Both the position numbers and the translations under genes were made by a program. The notes beneath the pieces are model-generated. The model had not been told where the DNA came from and made no database searches. It saw only the letters and a list, made by a program, of their open reading frames with translations. 64,000 bases of DNA from Polynucleobacter sp. IMCC 30228 (GTDB taxonomy: Bacteria > Pseudomonadota > Gammaproteobacteria > Burkholderiales > Burkholderiaceae), in assembly GCF_021395205.1 (NCBI RefSeq), contig NZ_JAJVCS010000003.1, positions 186,001-250,000 on the forward strand, in the 5' to 3' direction. Of the stretch, positions 25,142 to 32,338 are shown in pieces; within the stretch, counting starts at the first letter, position 1, and each line of letters starts with the position of its first letter.

Positions 25142-26023
25142 ATGGCAAAAACCATCCTAACTTGCGCAGTAACTGGCGGCTTAACAAAGCCAGAGATGAC
25201 CCCTTATTTGCCTATTACTCCACAACAAATAGCCGATTCTTGTTTGGGGGCTGGCGCTGCTGGAGCTGCTGCCGTGCATATTCATGTGCGCGACCCAGTT
25301 TCGGGTAAACAGTCAATGGAATTTGATTTATACGCCAAAGTAGTTGAGTTAATTCGCGCGCAAAACAAAGAGCTTATTATTAATCTAACAACCGGGCCAG
25401 GTGGTCGCTTTATTCCTAGTGAAGATGATCCTAAGGTCTTTGCTCCAGGAACTACTTTATGCCATCCCTTAAAGCGCGTAGAGCATATTACCAAGTTAAA
25501 GCCTGATATTTGTTCTTTAGATTTTAATACGATGAATGGCGCGACAGATATTGTGATTAATACGCCATTAAATGTGCGCAAAATGGCCAAAGTGATTCGC
25601 GATGCTGGAGTTCTTCCTGAATTAGAAATTTTTGATACGGGTGACCTCAATTTAGCTTTGGATTTAATTGCCGATGGCACACTTGATGGCCCTGGTTTAT
25701 TTAGCTTTGTGTTGGGGGTGAAGTATGGCTTAAACGCTGATCCCGCCACTTTGCTCTATTTACGCGATCAATTGCCTGTTGGGGCTAGATGGTCGGCTTT
25801 TGGCATTAGTCGCTTTGAGTTCCCAATTGTGGCGCAATCTTGGTTATATGGGGGCCATACACGGGTTGGCTTAGAGGACAATATTTTTCTCAAGAAGGGT
25901 GTGCTTTGTCAAAGTAATGCTGAATTAGTTACTAAAGCAAAACGTATTATTGAAGACCTAGGTGGAGATTTGGCCTCAGCTGCTGAGGCGCGTTCTATGT
26001 TGGGCCTCAAAATAGCTTCTTAA
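25142..26023 (+). CDS. Beta-keto acid cleavage enzyme (BKACE, DUF849 family)
   Basis: The 293-residue protein matches the BKACE family, whose type member Kce splits 3-keto-5-aminohexanoate with acetyl-CoA to give acetoacetate and an amino-acyl-CoA. Zn ligands His46 and His48 lie in AVHIHVRDP; GGRFIPSEDDP, FNTMNG and RVGLEDNIF (Glu245) are further family motifs. ATG 25142 is chosen over TTG 25112; AGGGGC lies upstream. Following a carboxylase that can make a beta-keto acid, it is a plausible next step of the same pathway (inference). The substrate-determining residues should be compared with known BKACE groups. Confidence 0.9.
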   Translation: MAKTILTCAVTGGLTKPEMTPYLPITPQQIADSCLGAGAAGAAAVHIHVRDPVSGKQSMEFDLYAKVVELIRAQNKELIINLTTGPGGRFIPSEDDPKVFAPGTTLCHPLKRVEHITKLKPDICSLDFNTMNGATDIVINTPLNVRKMAKVIRDAGVLPELEIFDTGDLNLALDLIADGTLDGPGLFSFVLGVKYGLNADPATLLYLRDQLPVGARWSAFGISRFEFPIVAQSWLYGGHTRVGLEDNIFLKKGVLCQSNAELVTKAKRIIEDLGGDLASAAEARSMLGLKIAS

Positions 26024-26082
26024 GGCTATAAATAGCTAAATTGTTGTAATTTTCACCTAATTTTTGTTTTTTTATAAAAAGT

Positions 26083-26111
26083 TTGCGTTTACAGCTTTTT
26101 TATAATATACT
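26083..26111 (+). promoter_or_regulatory. Promoter of the sulfur operon
   Basis: TTGCGT (26083-26088), a 17-base spacer and TATACT (26106-26111) form a good sigma-70 promoter in a very AT-rich stretch. An overlapping TATAAT (26101-26106) could also serve. Transcription would start near 26118, at the edge of the palindrome at 26121. Confidence 0.6.
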
Positions 26112-26120
26112 TTAAAACAT

Positions 26121-26136
26121 AATGTAATTTTACATT
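26121..26136. promoter_or_regulatory. Candidate ArsR (BigR/SqrR-type) operator palindrome
   Basis: AATGTAATTTTACATT is a perfect palindrome of two 7-base arms with a two-base centre. It lies at the expected transcription start of the YeeE operon, where a bound repressor would block initiation. The operon ends with an ArsR gene of the BigR/SqrR type, the likely binder. Confidence 0.6.
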
Positions 26137-26151
26137 TTATTAGGAAATAAA

Positions 26152-26679
26152 ATGAGTCAAGTAAAGCAGAGTACTAAACCAGAGCCATATTGGCACCCCC
26201 TTTATGCTGGGCTGGCTTTGGGCCTAGTCTTATTAGCTAGTTTTGTCGTCACTGGGCATGGCCTAGGCGCAACTGGGTTTACAACCCGTCTTACAGCATG
26301 GATTGGCATGACAACAATGCCGACCATGACTGCAGCTAATGAATACCTTGGCGGCATGGTGGAGGATGGAAACCCGTTAAATGGCTGGATAACTTGGCAG
26401 GTTATTGGCTTGGCTATTGGCGCTTTCGCCTCTGCCTGGCTGGCTAATCGATTTAAGCTGCAAACTGATGGTAAACGTTTTTTAGGGGGTAGTAAGCGTC
26501 CCTTAACAGCGCTACTGGGTGGGGTCTTAGCTGGTTTTGGGGCACGCATTGCAGCAGGATGTACTAGCGGTCTGGGTTTATCGGGCACAGCAGTATTGGG
26601 GCTTGCCGGGTTTGTTTTTTTAGGTACATTTTTTGCTACCGGCTTAGTCATTAGCCGTTTAATGAAAGAAAAGGCATAA
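26152..26679 (+). CDS. YeeE/YedE-family sulfur transporter, first half
   Basis: A 175-residue membrane protein with several helices and the conserved Cys motif RIAAGCTSGLGLSG. YeeE/YedE proteins carry thiosulfate or other sulfur species through relay cysteines; full-length members fuse two halves that here are separate genes. RBS AGGAAA is before the ATG. It is followed two bases later by the second half. Confidence 0.9.
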   Translation: MSQVKQSTKPEPYWHPLYAGLALGLVLLASFVVTGHGLGATGFTTRLTAWIGMTTMPTMTAANEYLGGMVEDGNPLNGWITWQVIGLAIGAFASAWLANRFKLQTDGKRFLGGSKRPLTALLGGVLAGFGARIAAGCTSGLGLSGTAVLGLAGFVFLGTFFATGLVISRLMKEKA

Positions 26680-26681
26680 AT

Positions 26682-27278
26682 ATGAATTCCATCATCTCTG
26701 GGCTACTTTTAGGTGCCGCCTTCGGTTTTGTTTTAGAGCGCGCTGGGTTTGGTAGCCCCTGTAAATTAACGGCTCAATTCCGTTTAACTGATTGGTCAGT
26801 ATTTAAAGTGATGTTTACTGCGATCGTTTTTGCTTCAGTAGGCATTATGTTTTTAGAAAAAATGGGGTATATCGATGCCGCAGATTTATTTGTGCCGCCT
26901 GCATTTTTAGGGGCAGCCGCTCTTGGTGGGGCTCTGGTAGGAGCAGGTTTTGCCATTGGCGGATATTGCCCTGGAACTTCCGTGGTTGGCTTTGTTTCTG
27001 GCCGCATAGATGCCGGTTTATTTTTAATTGGGTTAATCATTGGTACTTGGATTTTTGCCGATATATTTTCTAGTATTGAGTTTTTGACTTCAGCTGGTGA
27101 ATACGTAAAAGCATCAACATTACCAGAGGCGTTGCAAGTGTCCGCTGGAGTAATTAATCTTTTTATGATTGCTGCTGCGTTGGCTATTTTTGTACTTGGT
27201 ACATGGATGGAAAAACAAGTCGGGGGTTCGATTTCTGCTGTAGAAGCTATGAATGCCTGCACAGTAAAGCAGTCTTAA
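26682..27278 (+). CDS. YeeE/YedE-family sulfur transporter, second half
   Basis: A 198-residue membrane protein with two conserved cysteine motifs, AGFGSPCKLTAQF at the N-terminus and IGGYCPGTSVVGFVSGRIDA in the middle, as in YeeE. It pairs with the 175-residue half upstream. The cluster with rhodanese and a BigR-like repressor supports sulfur species as the substrate. Confidence 0.9.
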   Translation: MNSIISGLLLGAAFGFVLERAGFGSPCKLTAQFRLTDWSVFKVMFTAIVFASVGIMFLEKMGYIDAADLFVPPAFLGAAALGGALVGAGFAIGGYCPGTSVVGFVSGRIDAGLFLIGLIIGTWIFADIFSSIEFLTSAGEYVKASTLPEALQVSAGVINLFMIAAALAIFVLGTWMEKQVGGSISAVEAMNACTVKQS

Positions 27279-27314
27279 TCATTTCAACCATTTAATTGTT
27301 TAATAAGGAAAATT

Positions 27315-27554
27315 ATGTCTAAGAAAAATACTATCGCTGCATTAGCTTTGGCTTTAGCGGGCTTGGCTGCTGCACCTGTTGCTTTGTCAGCAGATGCGCC
27401 AGATAAAAAACCCGCAAATGCTGAGCAAAAAAATCCTTGTGGACCAGCAAAAAAAGCAGATGCAAATCCCTGTGGGCCCGCCAAAAAGAAGGCTGCCAAT
27501 CCATGTGGACCAGCTAACCCTTGTGGTCCAAAAAAGCGTAAATCAGCCGATTAA
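27315..27554 (+). CDS. Secreted small protein with NPCGP repeats
   Basis: A 79-residue protein. Residues 1-25 are a signal peptide (ALALAGLAAAPVALSA). The mature part is almost wholly four copies of NPCGP separated by Ala/Lys-rich linkers, giving four evenly placed cysteines and many lysines. No folded domain is visible. Cys-repeat peptides of this sort could bind soft metals such as copper or carry sulfane sulfur; both ideas are inference. AAGGAA precedes the ATG. It lies between the sulfur transporter and a His-rich unknown protein. Confidence 0.75.
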   Translation: MSKKNTIAALALALAGLAAAPVALSADAPDKKPANAEQKNPCGPAKKADANPCGPAKKKAANPCGPANPCGPKKRKSAD

Positions 27555-27606
27555 TTTTATAGCCTTGATAAAAATTCTTAACTATTTAACTTCACCAGTG
27601 AAATAA

Positions 27607-28233
27607 ATGCTCACCCAATCTATTCTTTGTTTAGCTGCACAAGAGTTGCTTAGTGTGCAAACCAAATATGCTAAAAAGGGGCTGACATTAAGCCAAGCAG
27701 CATTATGTGGGGCAAAGCAATTTGTCGAATGGCGGCACTATCCTAGCAAGGACTTGGTTGATGGTGAGGGAGGGTGTGAGTTCTATTACCACGCGCATGC
27801 TGCTGATGAGATGCAGAAAGGTGAGCACGGCCATTTTCATTTATTTAAACGTAGTGCTAAACAGCCCAATCATTTCTTTCACCTGATTGGTATTGCACTA
27901 GATCAAAAGGGCTTGCCAGTGCGGTTGTTCACCACTAATCAATGGGTAACAGGAGAGCAATGGGCCAAGGCGCCAACGGTCATTGCAGCCCTTCAAGATT
28001 TTGATGTATCAGTAAAAGGGCCATTAGGGCCATTAGGCAGATGGGTTAGCGCCTTAACTACATTATTTTATGTTGAGATGCGTGAGTTAATAGTGAAGCG
28101 GGACAGAAAAATAACGGCATTAGCCATCAAGGACGGTAATAAAAATTTAGCTTTAGAGAATCGTAAATATCATGTTTTAACAGAGCAAAAAATTCATTAT
28201 ATGGATCGACTTGCGGATCATTTATTTGTATAA
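27607..28233 (+). CDS. Conserved protein of unknown function with His-rich motif
   Basis: A 208-residue soluble protein without a signal peptide. The central segment CEFYYHAHAADEM...EHGHFHLF (Cys57, His62, His64, His74, His76, His78) looks like a metal site. It is preceded by FVEWRHYPSKDLVDGE and followed by HLIGIALDQKGLPVRLFTTNQWVTGE. I have a weak memory of a domain of unknown function with the EHGHFH motif but cannot name it with certainty. Its place in the sulfur operon suggests a role in sulfur or metal chemistry. Confidence 0.75.
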   Translation: MLTQSILCLAAQELLSVQTKYAKKGLTLSQAALCGAKQFVEWRHYPSKDLVDGEGGCEFYYHAHAADEMQKGEHGHFHLFKRSAKQPNHFFHLIGIALDQKGLPVRLFTTNQWVTGEQWAKAPTVIAALQDFDVSVKGPLGPLGRWVSALTTLFYVEMRELIVKRDRKITALAIKDGNKNLALENRKYHVLTEQKIHYMDRLADHLFV

Positions 28234-28246
28234 AAAAGGTATAAAA

Positions 28247-29224
28247 ATGAAAAAAATTCAAGGATTAATCTTATTTGCTTGCGCAATGGTGACAAGCGTA
28301 GCCTACGCTATCACCTTACCTGGCCCAGTTGTTAATGCTGAGTGGTTGGCAAACAATTTGTCAGCAGTGCAAATTGTTGATGTACGTTCAGATATAACTA
28401 GCTTTGGTCGAAATCCAGAGTTTGTTACTGATAAGGCGAGTGGCAAAAAAAGCCTAAGTGAAGTTGGGGGGCATATTGAAAACTCGACTTTGCTCAATTT
28501 TAAAAATGCTCGAGTAGAGCGCTTAGTCGATGGTCGTAAGGTCAAGTTTTTAATTCCCGAACAAGCTGATTTTGAAAAATATATTCAAGCGGCTGGAATT
28601 AACGCAAATAAGCCGATTATTTTAGTACCTGTAGGCCAAGATATTTCTGATGTAGATGAGGCCTTAAGAATGTATTGGCAATTTAAAGTTTATGGTGAAA
28701 ATCAAGTAGCTGTATTAGACGGTGGTATGGCTGGCTGGTTGGCAGATGGGCGTGCATTTGTTACTAGTGCCGCCACAAAGCAAGTAGGAAATTGGGTGGC
28801 AAAGTCAGCCCGTAAAGAGTTAATTGCAGGCTCGGAAGATGTGGCTAATGCTTCAAAAACAGGTGCAGCGCAGTTAATTGATTCACGCTTACCTATGCAA
28901 TATTTTGGTACGTCTAAAAAACCCGATATTGGTGCTTATGGACATATTGCAGGTGCTAAGGAATTTTCGCCAGATTTGCTAACTAAATCTGTGAATGGAG
29001 CCCTATATTTTTTCAAACCTGAGACATATTCCGCTCTATTGATAGCAAATGGAATTAAGCCCACGGGGCCAGCAATTAGTTATTGCAATACTGGTCACTT
29101 AGCTTCTGGAACCTGGTTTATTGTTTCTGAATTAGTGGGCAATAAGTCGATTCAACTTTATGATGGCTCGGCTTATTTATGGACTTTAGAGGGGCGCCCA
29201 CTGCAGGGTGTGCCGCTAAATTAA
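28247..29224 (+). CDS. Periplasmic tandem-rhodanese sulfurtransferase
   Basis: A 325-residue protein with a signal peptide (ILFACAMVTSVAYA). It has two rhodanese domains. The first (about 38-172) lacks the catalytic Cys: its loop reads LVPVGQDISDV. The second (about 205-320) has the active loop YCNTGHLASG with Cys280. Such enzymes pass sulfane sulfur from thiosulfate or persulfide to acceptors. ATG 28247 is preferred over 28211 because it starts the signal peptide and has AAAAAAGG upstream. Confidence 0.88.
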   Translation: MKKIQGLILFACAMVTSVAYAITLPGPVVNAEWLANNLSAVQIVDVRSDITSFGRNPEFVTDKASGKKSLSEVGGHIENSTLLNFKNARVERLVDGRKVKFLIPEQADFEKYIQAAGINANKPIILVPVGQDISDVDEALRMYWQFKVYGENQVAVLDGGMAGWLADGRAFVTSAATKQVGNWVAKSARKELIAGSEDVANASKTGAAQLIDSRLPMQYFGTSKKPDIGAYGHIAGAKEFSPDLLTKSVNGALYFFKPETYSALLIANGIKPTGPAISYCNTGHLASGTWFIVSELVGNKSIQLYDGSAYLWTLEGRPLQGVPLN

Positions 29225-29254
29225 AACTGCTGATTGTTTTAAGAACAGTGCTAT

Positions 29255-29584
29255 ATGTTGATGGCTCGAAATTTAATTGATTTAAAAAAAATGCAGCATT
29301 CGGCTGGTGAGGCGGTTAAATTACTGAAGGCCTTAACTCATCCAGATCGCATGCTGCTGCTCTGCCAAATAAGTAAAGGTGAGCGATGTGTTGGTGAGTT
29401 AGAGAATCTGCTTGATATTCATCAGCCGATGTTGTCCCAACACTTAGGCGCTTTAAAGCGGGCTAAATTGGTTAAAACGCGGCGCGTTGGCAAGAATATT
29501 TACTATGCCGTTGCTAATGATTTTGCAATGTCGATTATTGATCAGTTATATAGGCATTACTGCCTTAAAAATATGCTTATTTAA
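29255..29584 (+). CDS. ArsR-family repressor, BigR/SqrR-like persulfide sensor
   Basis: A 109-residue winged-helix repressor (LLKALTHPDRMLLLC, HQPMLSQHLGALKRAKLVKTRRVGKNIYY). Cys37 and Cys103 are 66 residues apart, the same spacing as the sensing pair in SqrR (41/107) and BigR (42/108). Those proteins leave DNA when the pair reacts with persulfide. A third Cys45 is extra. It probably controls the sulfur operon through the palindrome at 26121. ATG 29261 is an alternative start in the same frame. Confidence 0.88.
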   Translation: MLMARNLIDLKKMQHSAGEAVKLLKALTHPDRMLLLCQISKGERCVGELENLLDIHQPMLSQHLGALKRAKLVKTRRVGKNIYYAVANDFAMSIIDQLYRHYCLKNMLI

Positions 29585-29650
29585 GGGAAAACGAGGATGG
29601 TTTCAGCTTATCTTTGTCCTATAAAGTGAGGGGTCAGAAAAAGGAGTGTT

Positions 29651-30361
29651 ATGTCTCAGCCTTTACATCCTCAGGCTATATTAGATTCTTTGGCGCAGTT
29701 TGATACCCCCACCATTTGCAATGCGCTAGAGTTAATAGACCCCAATTATCGAAATCACGGTTTTACTACAGAACCATTAGAGTGCATCTATCCTAATTTA
29801 GCGCCGATGGTAGGGTATGCGCGCACTGGAACGATGCGTGCAGTTCAAGGGCCCCGTATTAGCCCTGAAGCGCAAAAAGAAATACGGATTGATTGGTATA
29901 AGTATGTTGATGAGGGGCCCAAGCCCAGCATTATTGTTTTACAAGACTTGGATGGTGCACGAGCCGGAATCGGTGCATTTTGGGGTGAGGTAAATACCCA
30001 TGTACACCGCGGTCTAGGTGCTAAAGGGGTGGTTACCAATGGCTCAATTCGGGATATTCCCATGAATGCGAGCAATTTTCAGTTATTAGCTGGGAGTGTG
30101 ATGCCTAGTCACGCGCATGTACACATTGTTAGCATTGGGATACCAGTTACTGTTGCCGGTATGGCGGTGCAGCCTAATGATTTAATTCATGCCGATCAAC
30201 ATGGCGCAGTGGTCATTCCCTTTGCTGCAGCTGAAAAAATTAATGATGCTATAGAACTTATTGCAAAAAAAGAAGCCGTGATTATTGGCGCCGCAAAAGC
30301 GAGCAATTTTTCTTGGGAAATTTTACGCGACGCAATTAAAGAATCAGCTGATATTCATTAA
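29651..30361 (+). CDS. RraA-family protein (HMG/CHA aldolase-like)
   Basis: A 236-residue protein of the RraA/4-hydroxy-4-methyl-2-oxoglutarate aldolase family. FDTPTICNALE, GARAGIGAFWGEVNTHVHRGLGAKGVVTNGSIRDIP hold the conserved Arg-Asp pair (SIRDIP) used for metal and substrate binding, and DLIHADQHGAVVIP ends the core. Metal-dependent members cleave or decarboxylate 2-oxo acids such as oxaloacetate. AGGAG is before the ATG. A Bug-type binding protein follows. Confidence 0.85.
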   Translation: MSQPLHPQAILDSLAQFDTPTICNALELIDPNYRNHGFTTEPLECIYPNLAPMVGYARTGTMRAVQGPRISPEAQKEIRIDWYKYVDEGPKPSIIVLQDLDGARAGIGAFWGEVNTHVHRGLGAKGVVTNGSIRDIPMNASNFQLLAGSVMPSHAHVHIVSIGIPVTVAGMAVQPNDLIHADQHGAVVIPFAAAEKINDAIELIAKKEAVIIGAAKASNFSWEILRDAIKESADIH

Positions 30362-30426
30362 GCGCTATGGAATATACAGCGCTAATACAAGCAGATTCTA
30401 TCCAAGGTTCATCTTAAAGGAGCAAA

Positions 30427-31419
30427 ATGAAAACCGATCAAATAGCTAATTACCTGCGCCATTTTTGCGCTACCCTTTTATTACTCTCGCTGCCACAGCT
30501 TGTCTTTGCGCAAGCGAATGATTGGCCAAATAAACAAGTTTCCATTGTGGTGCCATTTCCGCCAGGTGGTGCGCTTGATATTACTGCTCGGGAAATTGCT
30601 TTGCGCTTAACTAACAAATATAAACAGTCTTTTGTGGTTGAGAACCAGCCAGGTGCAGGCGGTTTAATTGGTTCGCGGAACGTTGCTAAAGCTAAGCCAG
30701 ATGGCTATACATTGTTGGTGGCTTCAACTGGTCAATTGGCTATTCATCCCGCAGTATTTAAAAATCTGCAGTACAACCCCTTAACTGATTTAACGCCGAT
30801 CATTCAGTTAACCTCAGCCCCATTTTTAGTAGCAGTGAATGCCGATTTCCCTGGGAAAAATGCCCGTGACTTGGTGGCGTATATTAAGAATAATTCGGGA
30901 AAAGCCAATTACTCTTCCACCGGAATTGGCACCTTAGTGCATTTATCTGGTGAAATGATCAGCATTGAGGGCAATAGTGGTGCAACGCATGTCCCATTTC
31001 AAGGGGGCCCTCCATCGGTCGCGGCTATTGTAGGAAATGACGTGCTTTATACCGCTACTAATATTTCCAACCCATTACCTTTAATTAAGGCGGGCAAGCT
31101 TAAAGCTATTGCAACTACTGGCAGTAAAAGGCCCGCTGAATTAGCTGATATTCCCACTATGCAAGAGAGCGGTTTTCCGAATTTCGAAGTGACCGTGTGG
31201 GTAGGTTTATTTGGCCCTAAAAATTTACCTGCCAATTTAACCAATACGATCTATCAAGCGGTAAATGAGACATTAACTGATCCTGTTTTAATTAAGAAAT
31301 TAGCGTCGGTAGGTGATGAGCCAGCCTCGAAAAATCCTCAAGAATTTGCCCAATTTATTGAAAAAGAAGCAAAAAAATATTTAACAATTGCGAAAAAAGC
31401 CAATATTCAGGTGGATTAA
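30427..31419 (+). CDS. Tripartite tricarboxylate transporter receptor (Bug family)
   Basis: A 330-residue exported protein: signal peptide ending near FAQAND, then VSIVVPFPPGGALDITAREIA, FVVENQPGAGG and KPDGYTLLVAS in lobe 1 and THVPFQGGPPSVAAIVG in lobe 2. Carboxylate-binding residues are on these loops. AAAGGAG precedes the ATG. It lies 65 bases after the RraA-like gene; no tctA or tctB is near. Confidence 0.9.
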   Translation: MKTDQIANYLRHFCATLLLLSLPQLVFAQANDWPNKQVSIVVPFPPGGALDITAREIALRLTNKYKQSFVVENQPGAGGLIGSRNVAKAKPDGYTLLVASTGQLAIHPAVFKNLQYNPLTDLTPIIQLTSAPFLVAVNADFPGKNARDLVAYIKNNSGKANYSSTGIGTLVHLSGEMISIEGNSGATHVPFQGGPPSVAAIVGNDVLYTATNISNPLPLIKAGKLKAIATTGSKRPAELADIPTMQESGFPNFEVTVWVGLFGPKNLPANLTNTIYQAVNETLTDPVLIKKLASVGDEPASKNPQEFAQFIEKEAKKYLTIAKKANIQVD

Positions 31420-31541
31420 AGCGACTAGGTGAGGCTGAATTGGATTTTATTAATATGTTGCGGGTTCCTGTTTGCCTCTAAATTATGTTAACGTTCCTGA
31501 GGATTTTTCTATTAATTAAAACCTTTCTCAGGGAGATAACA

Positions 31542-32312
31542 ATGAACAGCAAGTCAATTAAGCCCAGAAACCCAAAATACAGCTTTTTTGCTGGTCTTGC
31601 AGTAGCCATGCTTTCCGGTGGCTGCTTCGCTGATGGCGCAGCGCATTGGGGTTATGAGGGAAAAGTAGGGCCTAGTAATTGGGGCGCTCTTGAGAAGGAG
31701 TTTGCCGCCTGCAAAGTAGGGCAGATGCAAGCCCCAATTGATATTCCAAGCAAAGCTGCTACGCCAGCTACCGCACCAATTACCACTAAATATAAAGCAT
31801 CAGCTGGCGAGATTATTAACAATGGTCACACCATTCAAGTTGCCCTAGCCGATGGCGGCTCTGCTCTTTTAGGCGGGGTCGATTATAAGATTTTGCAGTT
31901 TCATTTTCATACTCCAGCAGAAGAAAAAATTGATGGCAAAGGCTTCCCATTTAATGCGCATTTAGTTCATAAAAGTGCCGATGGGAAGTTAGCAGTCATT
32001 GGAATTTTATTTAATGAAGGTAGTGAAAATAAAAGCATCAAAGATATTTTTGCAAACTTGCCCGCAAAAGAAGGTAAAGTGGCTTTGAAAACCAATTTTG
32101 ATGCAGCTAGCATGCTACCTAGCTCATTAGCTTATTACAGTTATGCGGGCTCTTTAACAACCCCCCCATGTAGTGAGGGCGTGAGTTTCTATATTCTTAA
32201 AACGCCAGTTGAGCTTTCAAAAGATCAATTAAATGCCTTCAAAAAGATATTTAAGATGAATGCCCGACCCATTCAACCGCTTAATGGACGTAAGATTACT
32301 CAAGGTAGTTAA
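31542..32312 (+). CDS. Alpha-carbonic anhydrase, periplasmic
   Basis: A 256-residue enzyme with a signal peptide (FFAGLAVAMLSGGCFA). Zn histidines are His121 and His123 in LQFHFHTPAEE and His140 in NAHLVHKS. HWGYEGKVGPSNWG and SLTTPPCSEGVSFYILK are also family hallmarks. It interconverts CO2 and bicarbonate in the periplasm. ATG 31542 has the strong RBS AGGGAG; the frame's earlier ATG at 31485 has none. CCTGAG (31496-31501) can pair with CTCAGG (31527-31532), partly covering the RBS. Confidence 0.93.
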   Translation: MNSKSIKPRNPKYSFFAGLAVAMLSGGCFADGAAHWGYEGKVGPSNWGALEKEFAACKVGQMQAPIDIPSKAATPATAPITTKYKASAGEIINNGHTIQVALADGGSALLGGVDYKILQFHFHTPAEEKIDGKGFPFNAHLVHKSADGKLAVIGILFNEGSENKSIKDIFANLPAKEGKVALKTNFDAASMLPSSLAYYSYAGSLTTPPCSEGVSFYILKTPVELSKDQLNAFKKIFKMNARPIQPLNGRKITQGS

Positions 32313-32338
32313 GACCTTTTGCAAATTACAACTTGGCT

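Noticed and set aside
26202..27262. Two long minus-strand frames (149 and 162 codons) opposite the YeeE genes
   Set aside because: They are shadows of small-residue-rich membrane protein genes and have Lys/Pro/Ala-rich, non-family translations.
27379..27606. Second-frame ORF overlapping the NPCGP-repeat gene
   Set aside because: It arises from the repeat in another frame; the signal peptide, RBS and repeat periodicity support the frame starting at 27315.
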